Below are positions 9,101-19,320 of a stretch of DNA of 64,000 nt, in pieces. The position numbers were made by a program, and so were the translations under genes. The DNA is taken from positions 2,700,970-2,764,969 of the forward strand of contig VZSR01001651.1 of assembly GCA_013398615.1 (NCBI GenBank). Reading direction: 5' to 3'. Positions within the stretch are counted from its first letter, which is position 1. Each line of letters begins with the position of its first letter. The notes under the pieces were generated by a model. The model did no database searches. It was not told where the DNA came from and saw only the letters and a program-made list of their open reading frames with translations. Source of the stretch: Brachypodius melanocephalos. Its lineage: Eukaryota; Chordata; Aves; Passeriformes; Pycnonotidae.

Positions 9101-11197
9101 CTGGAAGCCTCACTCTGGATTCAAGGCGATGGTGATTCTGTCCTCTTCCCCTAGGATTATATGCGTCAGGCAGGGGAAGTGACATATGCAGATGCACACA
9201 AAGGAAGGAAAAATGAAGGTGTGATTGAGTTCAAATCCTATTCTGACATGAAAAGAGCCCTTGAAAAGCTGGACGGGACAGAAGTAAATGGCAGAAAGAT
9301 TAGATTAGTGGAAGACAGACCTGGATCAAGACGGCGCCGCTCTTACTCCAGAAGCCGAAGCCATTCAAGGTATGTTCTGTAATGTATCTGAGGCTGCGTT
9401 TAATGAACATAGATCAGATTGAGACTTTTGGCTTCCAAAACACCTTGGAAATGTTTGGAGTTCTCAACAGGTCTAATTTTTTTGAGCGTGTATTTGTATC
9501 TGGGGCAAATGAGGGCTACGTTCTGAGGTGTCTCCCTTGGATGTGTGGACCTAAACACCTGTCACTGTTCTTCCCTACTCAGCCCTTTTTCCTTGTGGGA
9601 GCAGCTGCGTGGCTGGTGGAGCCGTGTACATGGAATGAAACAGAAGGTGCTTCTAACACTTCAGCTCTGAACTCTCTGTTCTGCTCCAAAGCACCAGGAC
9701 TAACAGTTCTTTCTCAGCTTGGAAACCTCCACCTGTTCCCTGTTTCCCAGAGATTTGTTGTTTTGCTTGTCTGACCGAGAGCTGCTTCAGCAGCACCAAG
9801 TGTTCTCCCATTTTCATTCTGGAGTAGAACTCATTGCAAGAAAACTCAGGCAAATCTTTACTGTTCCTAGAACTTGCTTATGAAATCAAAATCTGCAGTC
9901 AAAGCTTTATGCCAGTGTCTCACCATATTCAAACTGTGATTTGACTAGGAAAGGGATTGTCCGTTAAATAAACAGGCATCTTTTCTTCCACATCAGCACC
10001 CTGCTCACAGCCAGACATGGCAGCAGGAATGAGAGGTAGGGAGAAGGGTGCTCTATGTTTGTAACTGTTGTGTAACTCTGAACATTTGGCTGCTGAAAGG
10101 TGCTTTAGCCCTGTGGGGTTCTGCCCATGGGGGTCACAAGCTCCCCATGGACACGTGCTAACATGAAGCTGGTTCCCTGTGTTGCAGGTCTCGCTCTCGA
10201 AGCAGACACTCCCATAAGAGCAGGAGCCGCAGTCCCAGTAGCAGCCGCTCCAAGAGCAGATCCAGATCCAGGTACGTCTTTGTCTTGGGAGAACTTCAGT
10301 GAGAAGCATCATGTTAAATTTGCAGCAGAAACACTTTGTTTTTCTTTTCCCTCCTGTTCTCTGCACACTCTGCTCAGACCCTTGCCACACTAAAGCAGAG
10401 CTGTCTGTTGCTTTTGCACTTCCAGGTCTGTGTCCCGTTCCAGAAGCAAGAGCCGTAGTCGAAGCAAGAGCCGTAGCAGAGGCCAGAAAGAGAAAAGCAG
10501 GACTCCAAGTAAAGAGGATAAAAGTAGGAGCCGCAGCAGGAGTGCAGAGAAATCCCGAAACAAAAGCAAGGATAAATCTGAGGGCATTCTCCATAACAGC
10601 GATGAGAAAGCCAAGAGCAGGAGCCACAGCAAGGAAAAGAGCAGGAGCAGGAGTGGGAGTAAGGAAAGGGGAGAGGTGAGGGAGAGTGTGAGGAGCAGAA
10701 GCAAGGAGAAGAGTAGGAGCAAAGACAGGGAGAAGAGCATTAGCAAGGCTAGAAGTAGGAGCAAAAGCAGGGATGAGAGTAGGAGCAGGAGCCACAGCAA
10801 GGATAAAAGGAAAAGTAGGAAGAGGAGCAGGGATGATAGCAGAAGTAGAAGCCGGAGCCGCAGCAAGAGCGAGAAAAGCAAGAGGCGCAGCAAGCGAGAC
10901 AGCAAAGGCAGCAGCAAGAAGAGAAGGAAGGACAGCCACGAGCGGTCCAGGTCAGGCTCCAAAGAAAAGGCACAGCTCAAATCTGAGTCAGACAAGAAGG
11001 AGGCAAAAGGAGAGGGGGAGGATGCAGTGTCCCGCTCCAGGTCTAGGTCCATTTCCAAGTCCAAACCAAATGTCAAATTAGATTCTCGTTCCAGGTCCAA
11101 ATCTGTTTCAAAGCCAAGGTCCCGGTCCAAATCCAGGTCTAGGTCTGCCTCTAGGTCACATTCCCGGTCGCAGTCAAGGTCCCGCTCCAGATCCTAA
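2948..11197 (+). CDS. SRSF4: SRSF4, serine/arginine-rich splicing factor 4 (SRp75), six coding exons
   Basis: This nuclear SR protein binds pre-mRNA and recruits the spliceosome, acting in constitutive and alternative splicing. Coding exons: 2948-3054, 6361-6503, 7363-7475, 9155-9369, 10188-10271, 10426-11197. All introns are GT-AG and phases agree; 1434 nt gives 477 residues (human about 494). Residues 2-72 form RRM1, with RNP2 VYIGRL near residue 4 and RNP1 GYGFVEF near 36. Residues about 104-177 form the pseudo-RRM2, with its diagnostic SWQDLKD at 116-122 spanning the exon 3/4 junction. From about 183 to the end is an unusually long RS domain rich in SR/RS/SK pairs, ending SRSRS. Identity with SRSF4 rather than SRSF6 rests on the RRM1 stretch QARERDVERFFKGYGKILEV, where SRSF6 reads differently, on the long RS tail and on adjacency to MECR. 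The start has ATGCCGCGGG context inside a CpG island. No frame damage is seen. Confidence 0.95.
3160..3960. repeat. Degenerate tandem repeat in SRSF4 intron 1
   Basis: About 0.8 kb of the first intron consists of imperfect copies, roughly 40-60 bases apart, of a phrase like GGGGGCAGGACRCCTGGG followed by a T/C-rich block (CCCCTTTTG and variants). Copies are visible near 3465, 3490, 3535, 3600, 3635, 3670, 3725, 3820 and 3885. A run of about 21 T lies at 3441-3461. The G-rich and C-rich halves give long false open frames on both strands. Confidence 0.8.
5742..5870 (-). mobile_element. CR1 LINE fragment (3' part)
   Basis: It reads as the reverse complement of the avian CR1 3' end: GGGACCTTAAAGCC, then CCACCCTCTGCCATGAACAG, GCTCCAAGCCCCATCCAGCC and TGGCCTTGGACACTGCCAGG. 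It is abutted directly by an opposite-strand CR1 end. Confidence 0.85.
5871..5953 (+). mobile_element. CR1 LINE 3' end, + orientation
   Basis: TCTTCCAACCTCAGCAGTTC, then TGTGATTCTGTG, is the usual CR1 terminus with its short terminal repeat. Together with the preceding minus-strand fragment it forms an inverted composite. Confidence 0.75.
6361..6503 (+). CDS. SRSF4: SRSF4 coding exon 2
   Basis: The acceptor TGTCCCCAG|GTACGG is preceded by a pyrimidine tract. It encodes the RNP1 half of RRM1 (GYGFVEFDDLRDADDAVYEL onward) and the linker ending SYGSGR. The donor is GCA|GTAAGC at 6504, leaving phase +1. Confidence 0.95.
6778..6960 (+). other. SRSF4: Candidate poison exon in SRSF4 intron 2
   Basis: An A/T-rich stretch with ACATAG acceptor at 6772-6777 and a good donor GTG|GTGAGG at 6961 would define a 183-base cassette. 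Spliced after exon 2 (phase +1) it reads eight sense codons and then TAA, so inclusion would truncate the protein and trigger nonsense-mediated decay. SR-protein genes, including SRSF4, are known to carry such conserved autoregulatory exons. The exact borders here are my inference. Confidence 0.4.
7363..7475 (+). CDS. SRSF4: SRSF4 coding exon 3
   Basis: It encodes the glycine-rich inter-RRM linker (SGYGYRRSGRDKYGPP) and the start of the pseudo-RRM, [20 protein letters not shown]. The acceptor is CCTAAAG|GTGG and the donor AAG|GTATGG. The frame leaves in phase 0. Confidence 0.95.
9155..9369 (+). CDS. SRSF4: SRSF4 coding exon 4
   Basis: It encodes the body of RRM2 (DYMRQAGEVTYADAHKGRKN onward) and the first RS residues, RRRRSYSRSRSHSR. 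The acceptor is CCCCTAG|GATT and the donor CAAG|GTATGT at 9370. Confidence 0.95.
10188..10271 (+). CDS. SRSF4: SRSF4 coding exon 5
   Basis: A short exon of 84 bases coding RS-domain sequence only (SRSRSRHSHKSRSRSPSS and so on). The acceptor is TTGCAG|GTCT and the donor CCAG|GTACGT. It enters and leaves in the same phase (84 is a multiple of three), so skipping it would keep the frame. Confidence 0.93.
10426..11197 (+). CDS. SRSF4: SRSF4 coding exon 6, terminal RS domain
   Basis: It is 772 bases of uninterrupted RS/SK-rich coding ending in TAA at 11195-11197. The codons AGC/AGG/AAG recur so densely that the exon is nearly a purine tract, which generates leucine-rich false frames on the opposite strand. 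The acceptor is CTTCCAG|GTCT. Confidence 0.95.
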
Positions 11198-11845
11198 CCT
11201 TGCTGCAACCCCACTTGGAATGGTTGGAGAAGTCTTTTGTACATGTTTAGTAGCTGTAACCAAGTGATTGAAGTAGAAACCCTGTCGATGCTGTGTATTT
11301 TTAACAACCTGATGGTCTGTCTGTCATTAACTGCAGCACTCTCTCCCTGCAGCGCGCTCTGGTGTTAGGCTGCTCCGGTCATTTTCTATCCAATAGGAAG
11401 GTTCTCTTTACATACAGCTCTTCCTCGAGCCCCCAAATTGCCCTGTTTTCCATGGAGAGCCTTGCAGGGCATGAGCACTGTGCCCTCGTGGGTTTATGGG
11501 ATTGCAGTGATGACTGATAGGTAGGTATGACAGATTCAACAGTCTTTGCCCTCGATTGATGCCCTTTGATGTCTGCCATTTAGTGGAAGTGCTAAGTCTT
11601 AAGTTTCATACTACTTTTGTTCCATATTTTTTGGACTTAAAAAGTTGTGAATAGCACAGTCAAATGGGAAAAAATAGAGATACTTGCAGTAATCTATAGA
11701 TAAAAGAACTATAGTTCCATACTCTGGTATTGTGACAATATCCTTGTTTTATATTAAATTTTTTTATTTTATTTTTCCCCGTCTTGCAAAGTACAGTGAT
11801 CCCCATTTCCATGAAATTTGAATAAAGACTATTTTTGCTTGATGA
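11198..11845 (+). other. SRSF4: SRSF4 3' UTR with poly(A) signal
   Basis: Non-coding sequence follows the stop codon. A canonical AATAAA is at 11821-11826, and G/T-rich sequence (TGGTGCTGTGTTGTGATTGT) follows within about 35-55 bases, as expected for a cleavage site near 11840. Confidence 0.8.
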
Positions 11846-14800
11846 CATTTGGTTACATGGTGCTGTGTTGTGATTGTCAGCATCTTCTGTTGATCAAGGT
11901 AAGCCTGAATTTGTGGAGAGTCACTCACAGAGAAAAGGTTCTTAATTCAGAAAGTCACTTCACGTTCAGTGTAGGCACAACACTTGAATACAGTCCAAGT
12001 AAAGAACTTATTTCTCCAGCATATTTTCCAGGAGTTTTTCCTTCTAATAAAACACCTGTGCTTGAGAGGACCCTTCCAAAAAAAGGGAAAAGCTCAGGAT
12101 GTGTTTCTGGGCTTGGAAGCGCAGAGTGATGGCAGCTTTTCTGTGGCAGCATCCCTGGGGACCTGGGGAGAAGGGAAGGCAGCTACTAGCAAGAGTTTTG
12201 TAGGTGTGTAGGTGTTCCTGAATAATATCCCAGATATAGACTTGGGCCACTTGCAAATAGCTCAGACTGAACTTCTCACCAGCTCCTCTCCTGCACAATT
12301 GGCTTTGAATGAAGAAATGACATCCCCAGCATCTATTCTGCCTGCAAGCAACATTCTGAAAAATAGAAGGCAAAATGTATTTTGTGAGTTCTTGGTCTGG
12401 AATAAAAAGGTTAGTTACACCTTCCCCCAAAACTGTCCTGTAGCCAATTCCAAACTGCTCAAAACTGATGGCAGCAGCTCTCCAGCACGAGTCGCTTCAT
12501 ACATGCAATAATTCAATATAATTTGATCATTTGGAACTTGTCCTGCCATATTAAAAAGATGAAGGGGTAATAGATCATCAGAGTAGCTTTCAACACAAAA
12601 TATTTCCACACACTTAGAGAGGGGTCAGGACTTGGCGAGTGGCTCAGACTTTATCAACTGTCATGTTACCACGGCAGCATGAGAAATCTTTGTGGAAGTG
12701 ATACTTAATTTCTTCAGAAGGAAAAGCCTTTTCCAGTTACATACATTTAGTGCTTTAACATCTTATTCTCTCAAAATGGCATTTTTAATCCTTCCTGCTG
12801 CTTAATCTTAGCACAGAAGCAAGCCAGCCAAGGCAAGATGTTTGCTAATAGTGGATAATGTCTTGGTTTGAAAAGACAGGCGTCTGGTAAGGCATGAGCC
12901 TCCCTTGAAATAGAGTATGTAAACCCTCTCCCTCTGAATTATTATAATTTTGAAATTAAGGGGCTTCCAGGCAAAGATATGGGATAAGAATAACAGTTCT
13001 TTACTAGGAAAATTCAAGTAAAAATGCAGTAGTACAAAAAAATCACTACCAGAATCAGAATACAACCTGACACCCTGTTGGTCAGGGTGTTGGTAGCAGT
13101 CTAATGTTGGCTGCAGTCCTCCTGGAGTGACAGATGTGGTTCTGTTGAAGCAATGATCCTGTAGAAGGGTGTAGTTTTCCTCTGAAGGTCCAGTGCTGGT
13201 GTGGATGGGTCTGGTCTTCCTCTGGGAATCCAGTGCAAACAGGCATCCTCTGGTGTTCCAAATCTTAGATTTTTATCCAGGTAGGAATACTTGGTTCCTC
13301 CCCCTGGGTGGAGCATGCAGTGAGACTCAATGGCCCTTTACCTGAAGATACCTCCCTGGACAGAGGATGGATCAGGGAAGAGATGAAGAACACTGCCCCA
13401 CCTGGTTTTAACTGCTGTCCCACTAACAGAGGATATCCACCCCCACCCCAGAATTATGAGGGCTGGGTCATGGAAGAGATAAAGAACACTGCTCCCCCTG
13501 GTTTGAACAGATGGTGATAAAATACATACTTACTATGTCTTGCATTGCAACCTAAGACAGAATATTAACTGAAAAATACTTTTAAGAAAATCTGGGAATT
13601 ATGCAGTCTAGGCAAAGACTAAAAAGTGACTCCAGTTTCTGCTGTCTGGCAACTCTGTTTCAAATGACCAAGCCAGGTTTTAGTGAGCCCTTTGGGAGAA
13701 GCATCAATTCCTTAAATATCTGAGGACAGGCCTTGGGAGGGAGGCATGTGGGAAAGTTGTCTGAGGTGGAGGTTGTCACTGCATTGCAATAAGAAGAGAG
13801 AAAGCCAAAATTCCTTCATGTGTGAGCATCTGGAGCGATGGCAGTTCCTGGGTGTGCAGTGCAGGGTTTGGACACACCACCCTTTGCAGCAGCACCGGTG
13901 CTTCACTGCCCAGAGGAGGAACAAACCTTGGTGTGGGCTCATCTTCTCCAGCTACCACATGAGTGGGATGGAGTGTTGGAGCAGAAATTCCTAGGGAATG
14001 GACATTCTGGGACATTTTACTGCTGATAATTAGTGTGAAGCATTAGGAGTGCCCCCATAACAGTGATTCCATGGGCAGGGCCAGGCACACGCCTCAGTTG
14101 GGCTCTGCTGCATTATTTAATGTTCATCTGTGTCTCACGAACGTCACTGAGTGAGTCTCACCCATTAATTTTGAATTAAAGTGTAGATTTTGCATTAAAA
14201 CCTCCAGCTCATGTGGCTCCCTGGTGTGGACACTTTGCCTTTCCCAGCCTGGGAGTTGCCGCCAATCTCAGTCTCCTGAAACTGCAGGGATCTGCCTGGC
14301 AGCAGGTATGAATCCAGGACAATGGGAGTAATATAAAATATTAACAATAATAATTATATTGCATGGCCAGAGAGGAAGATTAGTGGAATGTCTGCAATAA
14401 TTCTGCAATATTCACAACATTTCTGTGTGAATAATTAAAGTGAGGACTCAGCTTTAGGCTGGAAGTATCTACCCAGAATGCCTTGAAAAACAGCCCCAAA
14501 AATGATTTAGGGTTGGGGTACCTGTCTTATGGGGCAAAACCACCTTGGAGGTGAGCTCTGAAGAAGGAAGACAGGAATGCATGTAGTGAGCATGGGGCAG
14601 GTTCTGGCAAAACAATCAGTAGAGCAGCGAGATAAAAGGGCAAGAAGCCTCAAATCAGGAATCCCTCAACAAAACTTACAACAATTAAAATCAAATTAAG
14701 AGTCTAAATAAATATGGATGGTTCAATTACTTGTAAAATTTTTTGGCTCCAACACCCCTGTAAACCTGGACCCACTGAATGTTTCAACACTGGCTGCAAG

Positions 14801-15400
14801 TATCTGCAGGATTTGCGTTTTAGCTGGAACTTGCCGGCGCAGATGAGGTGAGAAATGTATTTGTTTTCCGACTAAATTTAAAGATTCTAAAGGGTATTTT
14901 ATGTGCTTCGCTCGAGGGATGAAGAATATTGTGATGTGTATTTCAAATGAGCCATTGCAAATCTCATTTATTATTTTCCCGAAATCCCATTCCATTTAAG
15001 CTGTCACAGCTTGGGGCCCGCTTGCGCTCTTTCCTCTCTCACCGTGACGGAAAACCCCCGACGTGTCACCTCTTTTATTGTTCCAAAATTCAAATACAAA
15101 GGAAAATAACAGTCCCATATGAGAAGACAAACAAGTTTAACAAACACAGAGAAGAGGTGGCAACATCCTCTGTTACTCCTGGGCGTGGAAGGCAGTGGGA
15201 CACCGTGGTCACAAGTTGCTGGATGCTGGCAGCAATGGCGATTTACAGCTCCCCATCCCAAATCTCCCCTTCCCAAATCCCCATCTCAGCAACGACTGTG
15301 CCCCAACGCCCACGGCTGTGCCCAGGCTTCACCATGCCGGCTCAGGGAGCAGCACTGGGAGTGGGGCTGTGCCCCTCACACCCACACTGCCCCCTCCCAG
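11846..15400. other. SRSF4 to L3MBTL-like intergenic spacer
   Basis: I see no exon, RNA gene or long conserved-looking frame here. The only recognisable element is the solo LTR at 12859-13559. Open frames in the interval are short and carry no family resemblance. Confidence 0.6.
12859..13559. mobile_element. Solo LTR of an endogenous retrovirus (passerine type)
   Basis: The element starts TGTCTTGGTTTGAAAAGACAG and ends GCAACCTAAGACA, so its termini form the TG...CA inverted repeat expected of an LTR (TGTCTTGGTT against AACCTAAGACA). The 701-base length and phrases such as GAATTATTATAATTTTGAAA match LTRs I know from songbird genomes. An internal near-duplicate of about 100 bases (GAGATGAAGAACACTGCCCC against GAGATAAAGAACACTGCTCC) lies at about 13360-13510. 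No viral gene lies beside it, so it is a recombined solo copy. A perfect target-site duplication is not visible. Confidence 0.8.
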
Positions 15401-15956
15401 TGCCCCCAGTGCCCTGCCTCTGCCCCCTCCCAGTGTCAGCTCTGTCCCAGTTCATGCCCATCCCAGTGCCAGCTCTATCCCAGTTCATTCCCATCCCATG
15501 CTTCCATGTCCCAGTACCAGCCCATCCCAGTCCTACCTCACTGCATCCCCATCCCAGTGCCAGCTCTGTCCTAGGTCTTCCCTGTACCCCATACCCAGTG
15601 CCCCATAACAAGTACCCTCTAATCCAGTACCTCATATCCAGTACCCCATATCCAGCAGCCCATATCCCAGTATCCCATGCCCAATACCCCAGTACCCCAT
15701 ATCCAGGACCCCATATCCCCATACCAAGTGCCCCATATCCAGTACCCCATACCTAGTACCCCGTATTCCAGTACCTTGTATCCCATCACCCCATGCCTAG
15801 TACCCCATNNNNNNNNNNNNNNNNNNNNNNNNNNNNNNNNNNNNNNNNNNNNNNNNNNNNNNNNNNNNNNNNNNNNNNNNNNNNNNNNNNNNNNNNNNNN
15901 NNNNNNNNCACATCCAGTACCCCATACCCAGTACCCCGTATCCCAGCACCGCCCCG
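15400..15956. repeat. C-rich minisatellite upstream of the L3MBTL-like promoter, containing an assembly gap
   Basis: The left part (15400-15580) has repeats of CCCAGTGCCAGCTCTGTCCC-like units about 30 bases long. The right part (15590-15956) is built of 8-16-base units such as CAGTACCCCATATCC. Each unit carries GTAC. The repeat is broken by the N run at 15809-15908, so its true length is unknown. Confidence 0.88.
15809..15908. other. Assembly gap (100 N)
   Basis: Exactly 100 N, the conventional size for a gap of unknown length, inside the minisatellite. Translations crossing it contain only unknown residues. Confidence 0.99.
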
Positions 15957-16260
15957 CTGCTGCTCCCCATCCCCAGCCAGCACCGCCTCCCCCGGGCCGG
16001 GGCCGGGGCCGCGCATGCGCTGGGGTCCCGCGGGGCTCGCGGCGGTGCCCGGGCTCCATCGCGAGGCCCCGGAGCGGCGGCGGCGGCGGGGCCGGGCCGG
16101 CGGTGAGTGAGGGGGGCCGGGGCCGGGGCCGGGGCCGCGCGGTGGCGCCGCCGCCATCTTGGGGCAGGGGGGGCGGCGGGAGCGCAAATGGCGCCGCCGG
16201 GCTGGGGCTGAGGGGGCCCCGCGGGGCCGAAAGTGCGTTTGAACCTCCAAAAGGGGCGAA
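15940..16260 (+). promoter_or_regulatory. CpG-island promoter of the L3MBTL-like gene, with YY1-type motif and G-quadruplex motif
   Basis: The sequence is very GC- and CpG-rich, lacks a TATA box, and contains GCCGCCATCTTGG at 16148-16160 (the YY1 consensus usually found just downstream of transcription starts) and an E2F-like GGCGGGAGCGC near 16178. A strong donor, CGGCG|GTGAGT at 16103, would end a first exon. The tract from about 16111 to 16137 has four or more G4 runs separated by CC. Assignment to the L3MBTL-like gene is by position and strand: the next recognisable coding exons are on + from 22.1 kb. Confidence 0.65.
15955..16102 (+). other. Candidate first exon of the L3MBTL-like gene
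   Basis: The exon would end at the donor GTGAGTGAGG at 16103. An ATG at 16015 opens a frame of 29 codons plus one base (begins MRWGPAGLAAVPGLHREAPE), ending in phase +1. That phase joins directly to the exon starting at 22448 (AG|ACA, giving Glu), so a coding first exon is possible. Alternatively it is 5' UTR and translation starts at 22142. The left boundary is not defined by sequence. Confidence 0.45.
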
Positions 16261-17943
16261 AACCCCGCAAACCCGCCGATGGACGCCGGCAGGACGCGGG
16301 TTTAAGTTCTTTGCGGTCATAAAGTATTTACAGCTTCTGAGGCGGTGTTTGCCCAGTTTTGACGCAAGAAGTGGTGGAGAACATGGGGTTATCCCGCCTG
16401 GGCACCGCTCCGGTGAAACTCTTCGGGACTGTGACAACTCAAAAATACTAACAAACATCTAAATCCAGTGCAGTAGAAACAGTTCTGAGAGACTCCCCCA
16501 AACCCAGAAAGATTTAAGTTTGAAAACAGATTTTACATGACGGGAAAACCAAAAAAAATCAAACTTTCTGGAAGCAAATTCAAAATGCAGAGCTAATGGA
16601 ATGGGCATTTTGGGAGGGGAAGTCGGTGCTGAATAAATGGAGGGATAAATATAATTCTTCAAAAAGTATCGATCGGCTGCGGGCGGGGATCGGTGTGGGA
16701 CAGTCTGAGGGATGTTTAGTGTCAGGAGAAAGGGATTGGGACAGTTTTATGGACTCCTGGTGCTGCAAGGCATCTGATTAGATTTATACTATGAAAACAC
16801 TTAATTTATTCTATTACCGCCCAGATTAGTTTTTTAAAATGGCCTGTAACTGGGATTAAGGGATAAAGAGCTCTGCTAATTTGTGCCATGTTGTAAAAGA
16901 CCTTTCTGGTCTGTGTTTTATTATATGGTAAAACAGAAGTAAAAAGGAGGGAAAACAGGGACTTGGTGCTTCGAACTTTACTTCCCTACACAGCAACTAA
17001 GAACAGTCTGATGTGGTCTCCTCAGTGTTTTGCTTCCTCACTTTATGATCTATAATCTACTCAGATTTTACGATTTTGAGGATGGGAACAATCTTTTCCT
17101 GAGTGAGTATTCCTGCTTGGCCATGGGAGATATGTAATAATGATTAATAGGAGTCCCCAGGGTAGTTTGCTGGATTGCAGTCTTACAAAGTAATTACAGA
17201 CGCAATTAAAACAGAGGATGTTTTTGGCCTCTGTGCACTAGTTTTGCCCTGAAATTGATTGCACCTTATCCTGCAAGTAATCCCATTAAAACTGAACGTG
17301 TGTGAAATGAATTGTAGTTCCTGGTGAGTGCTGGGGTAGGATCAGAGCCCAGTTTGAGCTGCTGAGGAGAGATGGGTACAACTGCAGGGCCAGCTCCGTT
17401 TGTCTTGGCCAGAGGTGATATATTCTATCTTCAGGGATTTCATTGCCATAATGAGCGAGTTGCAGGAGGGTGAGTGGGTACTCAGCCAGATGTGCTCTGC
17501 AGACCATTGCTGCCCCACGACTCCTCAGGACCCGGGGTGTGTTTTCCTTACCTCAGCCATGCTGTTTGTCAGCAGTTTTATCACCAGTTCTTTATTTACT
17601 GAAATTTTGAGACTTTACACTGATTTTTAAAAGTAGCGTTGTGGATTTATTTAAAGCAGTGTCTGCAGTCTTACCTTAAATATGCCTAGAATTGTGTTGG
17701 TTTATCTGCAGGACAAGGCCTGGCTGGGCCTTATCTCACTTCTATCTTCCTGCAGAGCTTTTAGTGCAGATACTTCTGGGTATGACAATATATTTCATTG
17801 GTGTTGAGGGATGTGGATTTGAGGGTGAAGATTCAGTGTAACCCCCTTGTCCTTTTCCGTGAACGCCGGTGTTTTTTGAGAGATGATGTGCTGCAAGCCT
17901 GACTCTGGGACATGATATCAGATTCCTTCAGGATGGTGATGGA

Positions 17944-18115
17944 GATCATAAAATCATGGAATACCCTGAGTTGGAAGGGACATACCCCATATCCAGCACC
18001 CCGTACCCCAGTACCCCTGTACTGGGATCAGTACTGGGGTGCCCCAGTACTTGGATCATTGAGTCCAAGTCTTGGCACAGGACACTCCAACAATCCCACT
18101 GTGAGTGTTGTGAGA
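17944..18115 (-). mobile_element. CR1 3' end, interrupted by a minisatellite-like insert
   Basis: The left part reads AATCATGGAATACCCTGAGT then TGGAAGGGAC; the right part reads GGATCATTGAGTCCA and GGCACAGGACACTCCAACAA. These are adjoining pieces of the reverse-complement CR1 terminus. About 65 bases between them (17984-18050) consist instead of CCCATATCCAGCACCCCGTA-type units with GTAC, the same units as in the minisatellite at 15.6-15.95 kb. Confidence 0.75.
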
Positions 18116-18907
18116 GGATAAGGTGTGGAGTGTCCATGTGCCAGTCCATGCCTTACCTCTGGGCAGGAAAGTGTTCTGGAGGCCAAAATCCCATTCTCAG
18201 AATTGCAGAGTTTGAGTATCAAGAAAATGTAGATAAACTGGATCAAAACCAGATTGACCCACAGCAGTGATTACTCTGGGCATTTATAGTCTCTGTGAAA
18301 TAACAAAGTGATTCCTGAGTTGCAGTGTCTGTTCTTCATCCCCACATACTGTTCCCTCTGCCCCATATTTTCTGTAATTTTTCATCTATTTCAGCTTTTC
18401 TTCAACCCCTCCAATTGTGCTGCATGAGCAGAAGAGCAGGAAGAAGGAAACACAGTGGGATGAAAAATTAGACTGGAGACTTGGGGGAAAAAATAGCCAA
18501 GTGAATCCTTTTAAGGAAGGCTGGCAGCTGTACACTCCTGCACATGGAATCAATTAGGAGCCAAAGTCAACAGAGATCTGACCAAACTCTCTCCTAATTA
18601 GCATCACTCACTATACTCCACAGGTGAGATGTGAGGGTAGACATGCTTTGCTGAATTTGGCAGATTATTTTCCAGAGAATGGTTCAATGTACTGGTAAAA
18701 TACTTTACCCCCAAGGAATGGGTGTTTTATTTTTAGGTTTAGCATCTTTTGGCTCATGTCCTGTTGCTTTGTTTTGTTTTTTTAATTTCTGACTGAATCC
18801 AGCAAAGTGATGGGATAAATGCATGGTAGAGCTAAGCAAACAGGTAGAGGTTGTATTCATGAATCACACAGGATTTTTTTTGAAAACCCTATTTATGCTG
18901 TAGCTTT

Positions 18908-19320
18908 TAAACTTTTTGAAAGGCTGAGAGAATTGGGATTGTTCAGCCTGGAGAAGAGAAAGCTTTGAGGTGACCTAGTTGCAGCTTTCCAGTGCTTAAA
19001 GGGAACCTACAAGAAAGCTGAAGAGAGACTATTTACAAGGGCCTGGAGTGACAGAGGAAGCTGGAATGGCTTCACACTGACAGGCAGGTTGAGATCAGAT
19101 ATTAGAAAGGAATTCCTGGTGAGGGTGGTGAGGCCCTGGCACAGGTGCCCAGGGAAGCTGTGGCTGCCCCTGGATCCCTGGCAGTGCCCAAGGCCAGGTT
19201 GGACAGGTCTTAGGGCCACCTGGGATAGTGGAAGGTGTCCCTGCCTGTGGCAGGGGGTGAGACTGGATGGAGTTTAAGATCCCTTCTGATCCCAAACCAT
19301 TGCAAGGTTCTGTGATTCTG
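18908..19320 (+). mobile_element. CR1 LINE fragment
   Basis: Reads through the CR1 3' region: TGTTCAGCCTGGAGAAGAGA, GCCCTGGCACAGGTGCCCAG, AAGCTGTGGCTGCCCCTGGA, GGAAGGTGTCCCTGCCTGTG and the TTCTGTGATTCTG end. Confidence 0.92.

Noticed and set aside
10390..11130. Leucine-rich 246-codon open frame on the minus strand
   Set aside because: It is the antisense of the SRSF4 RS-domain exon; serine/arginine codons read backwards give leucine-rich frames.
2948..11197. SRSF6 (SRp55) as the identity of the SR gene
   Set aside because: SRSF6 also neighbours an L3MBTL gene, so it was considered. The RRM1 sequence QARERDVERFFKGYGKILEV, the RRM2 stretch DYMRQAGEVTYADAHKGRKN, the long RS tail (477 residues in all) and the MECR end upstream all point to SRSF4.
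15619..16462. Long frames on both strands across 15.6-16.4 kb
   Set aside because: They run through the minisatellite and the N gap, with periodic peptides in every frame and unknown residues in the middle.
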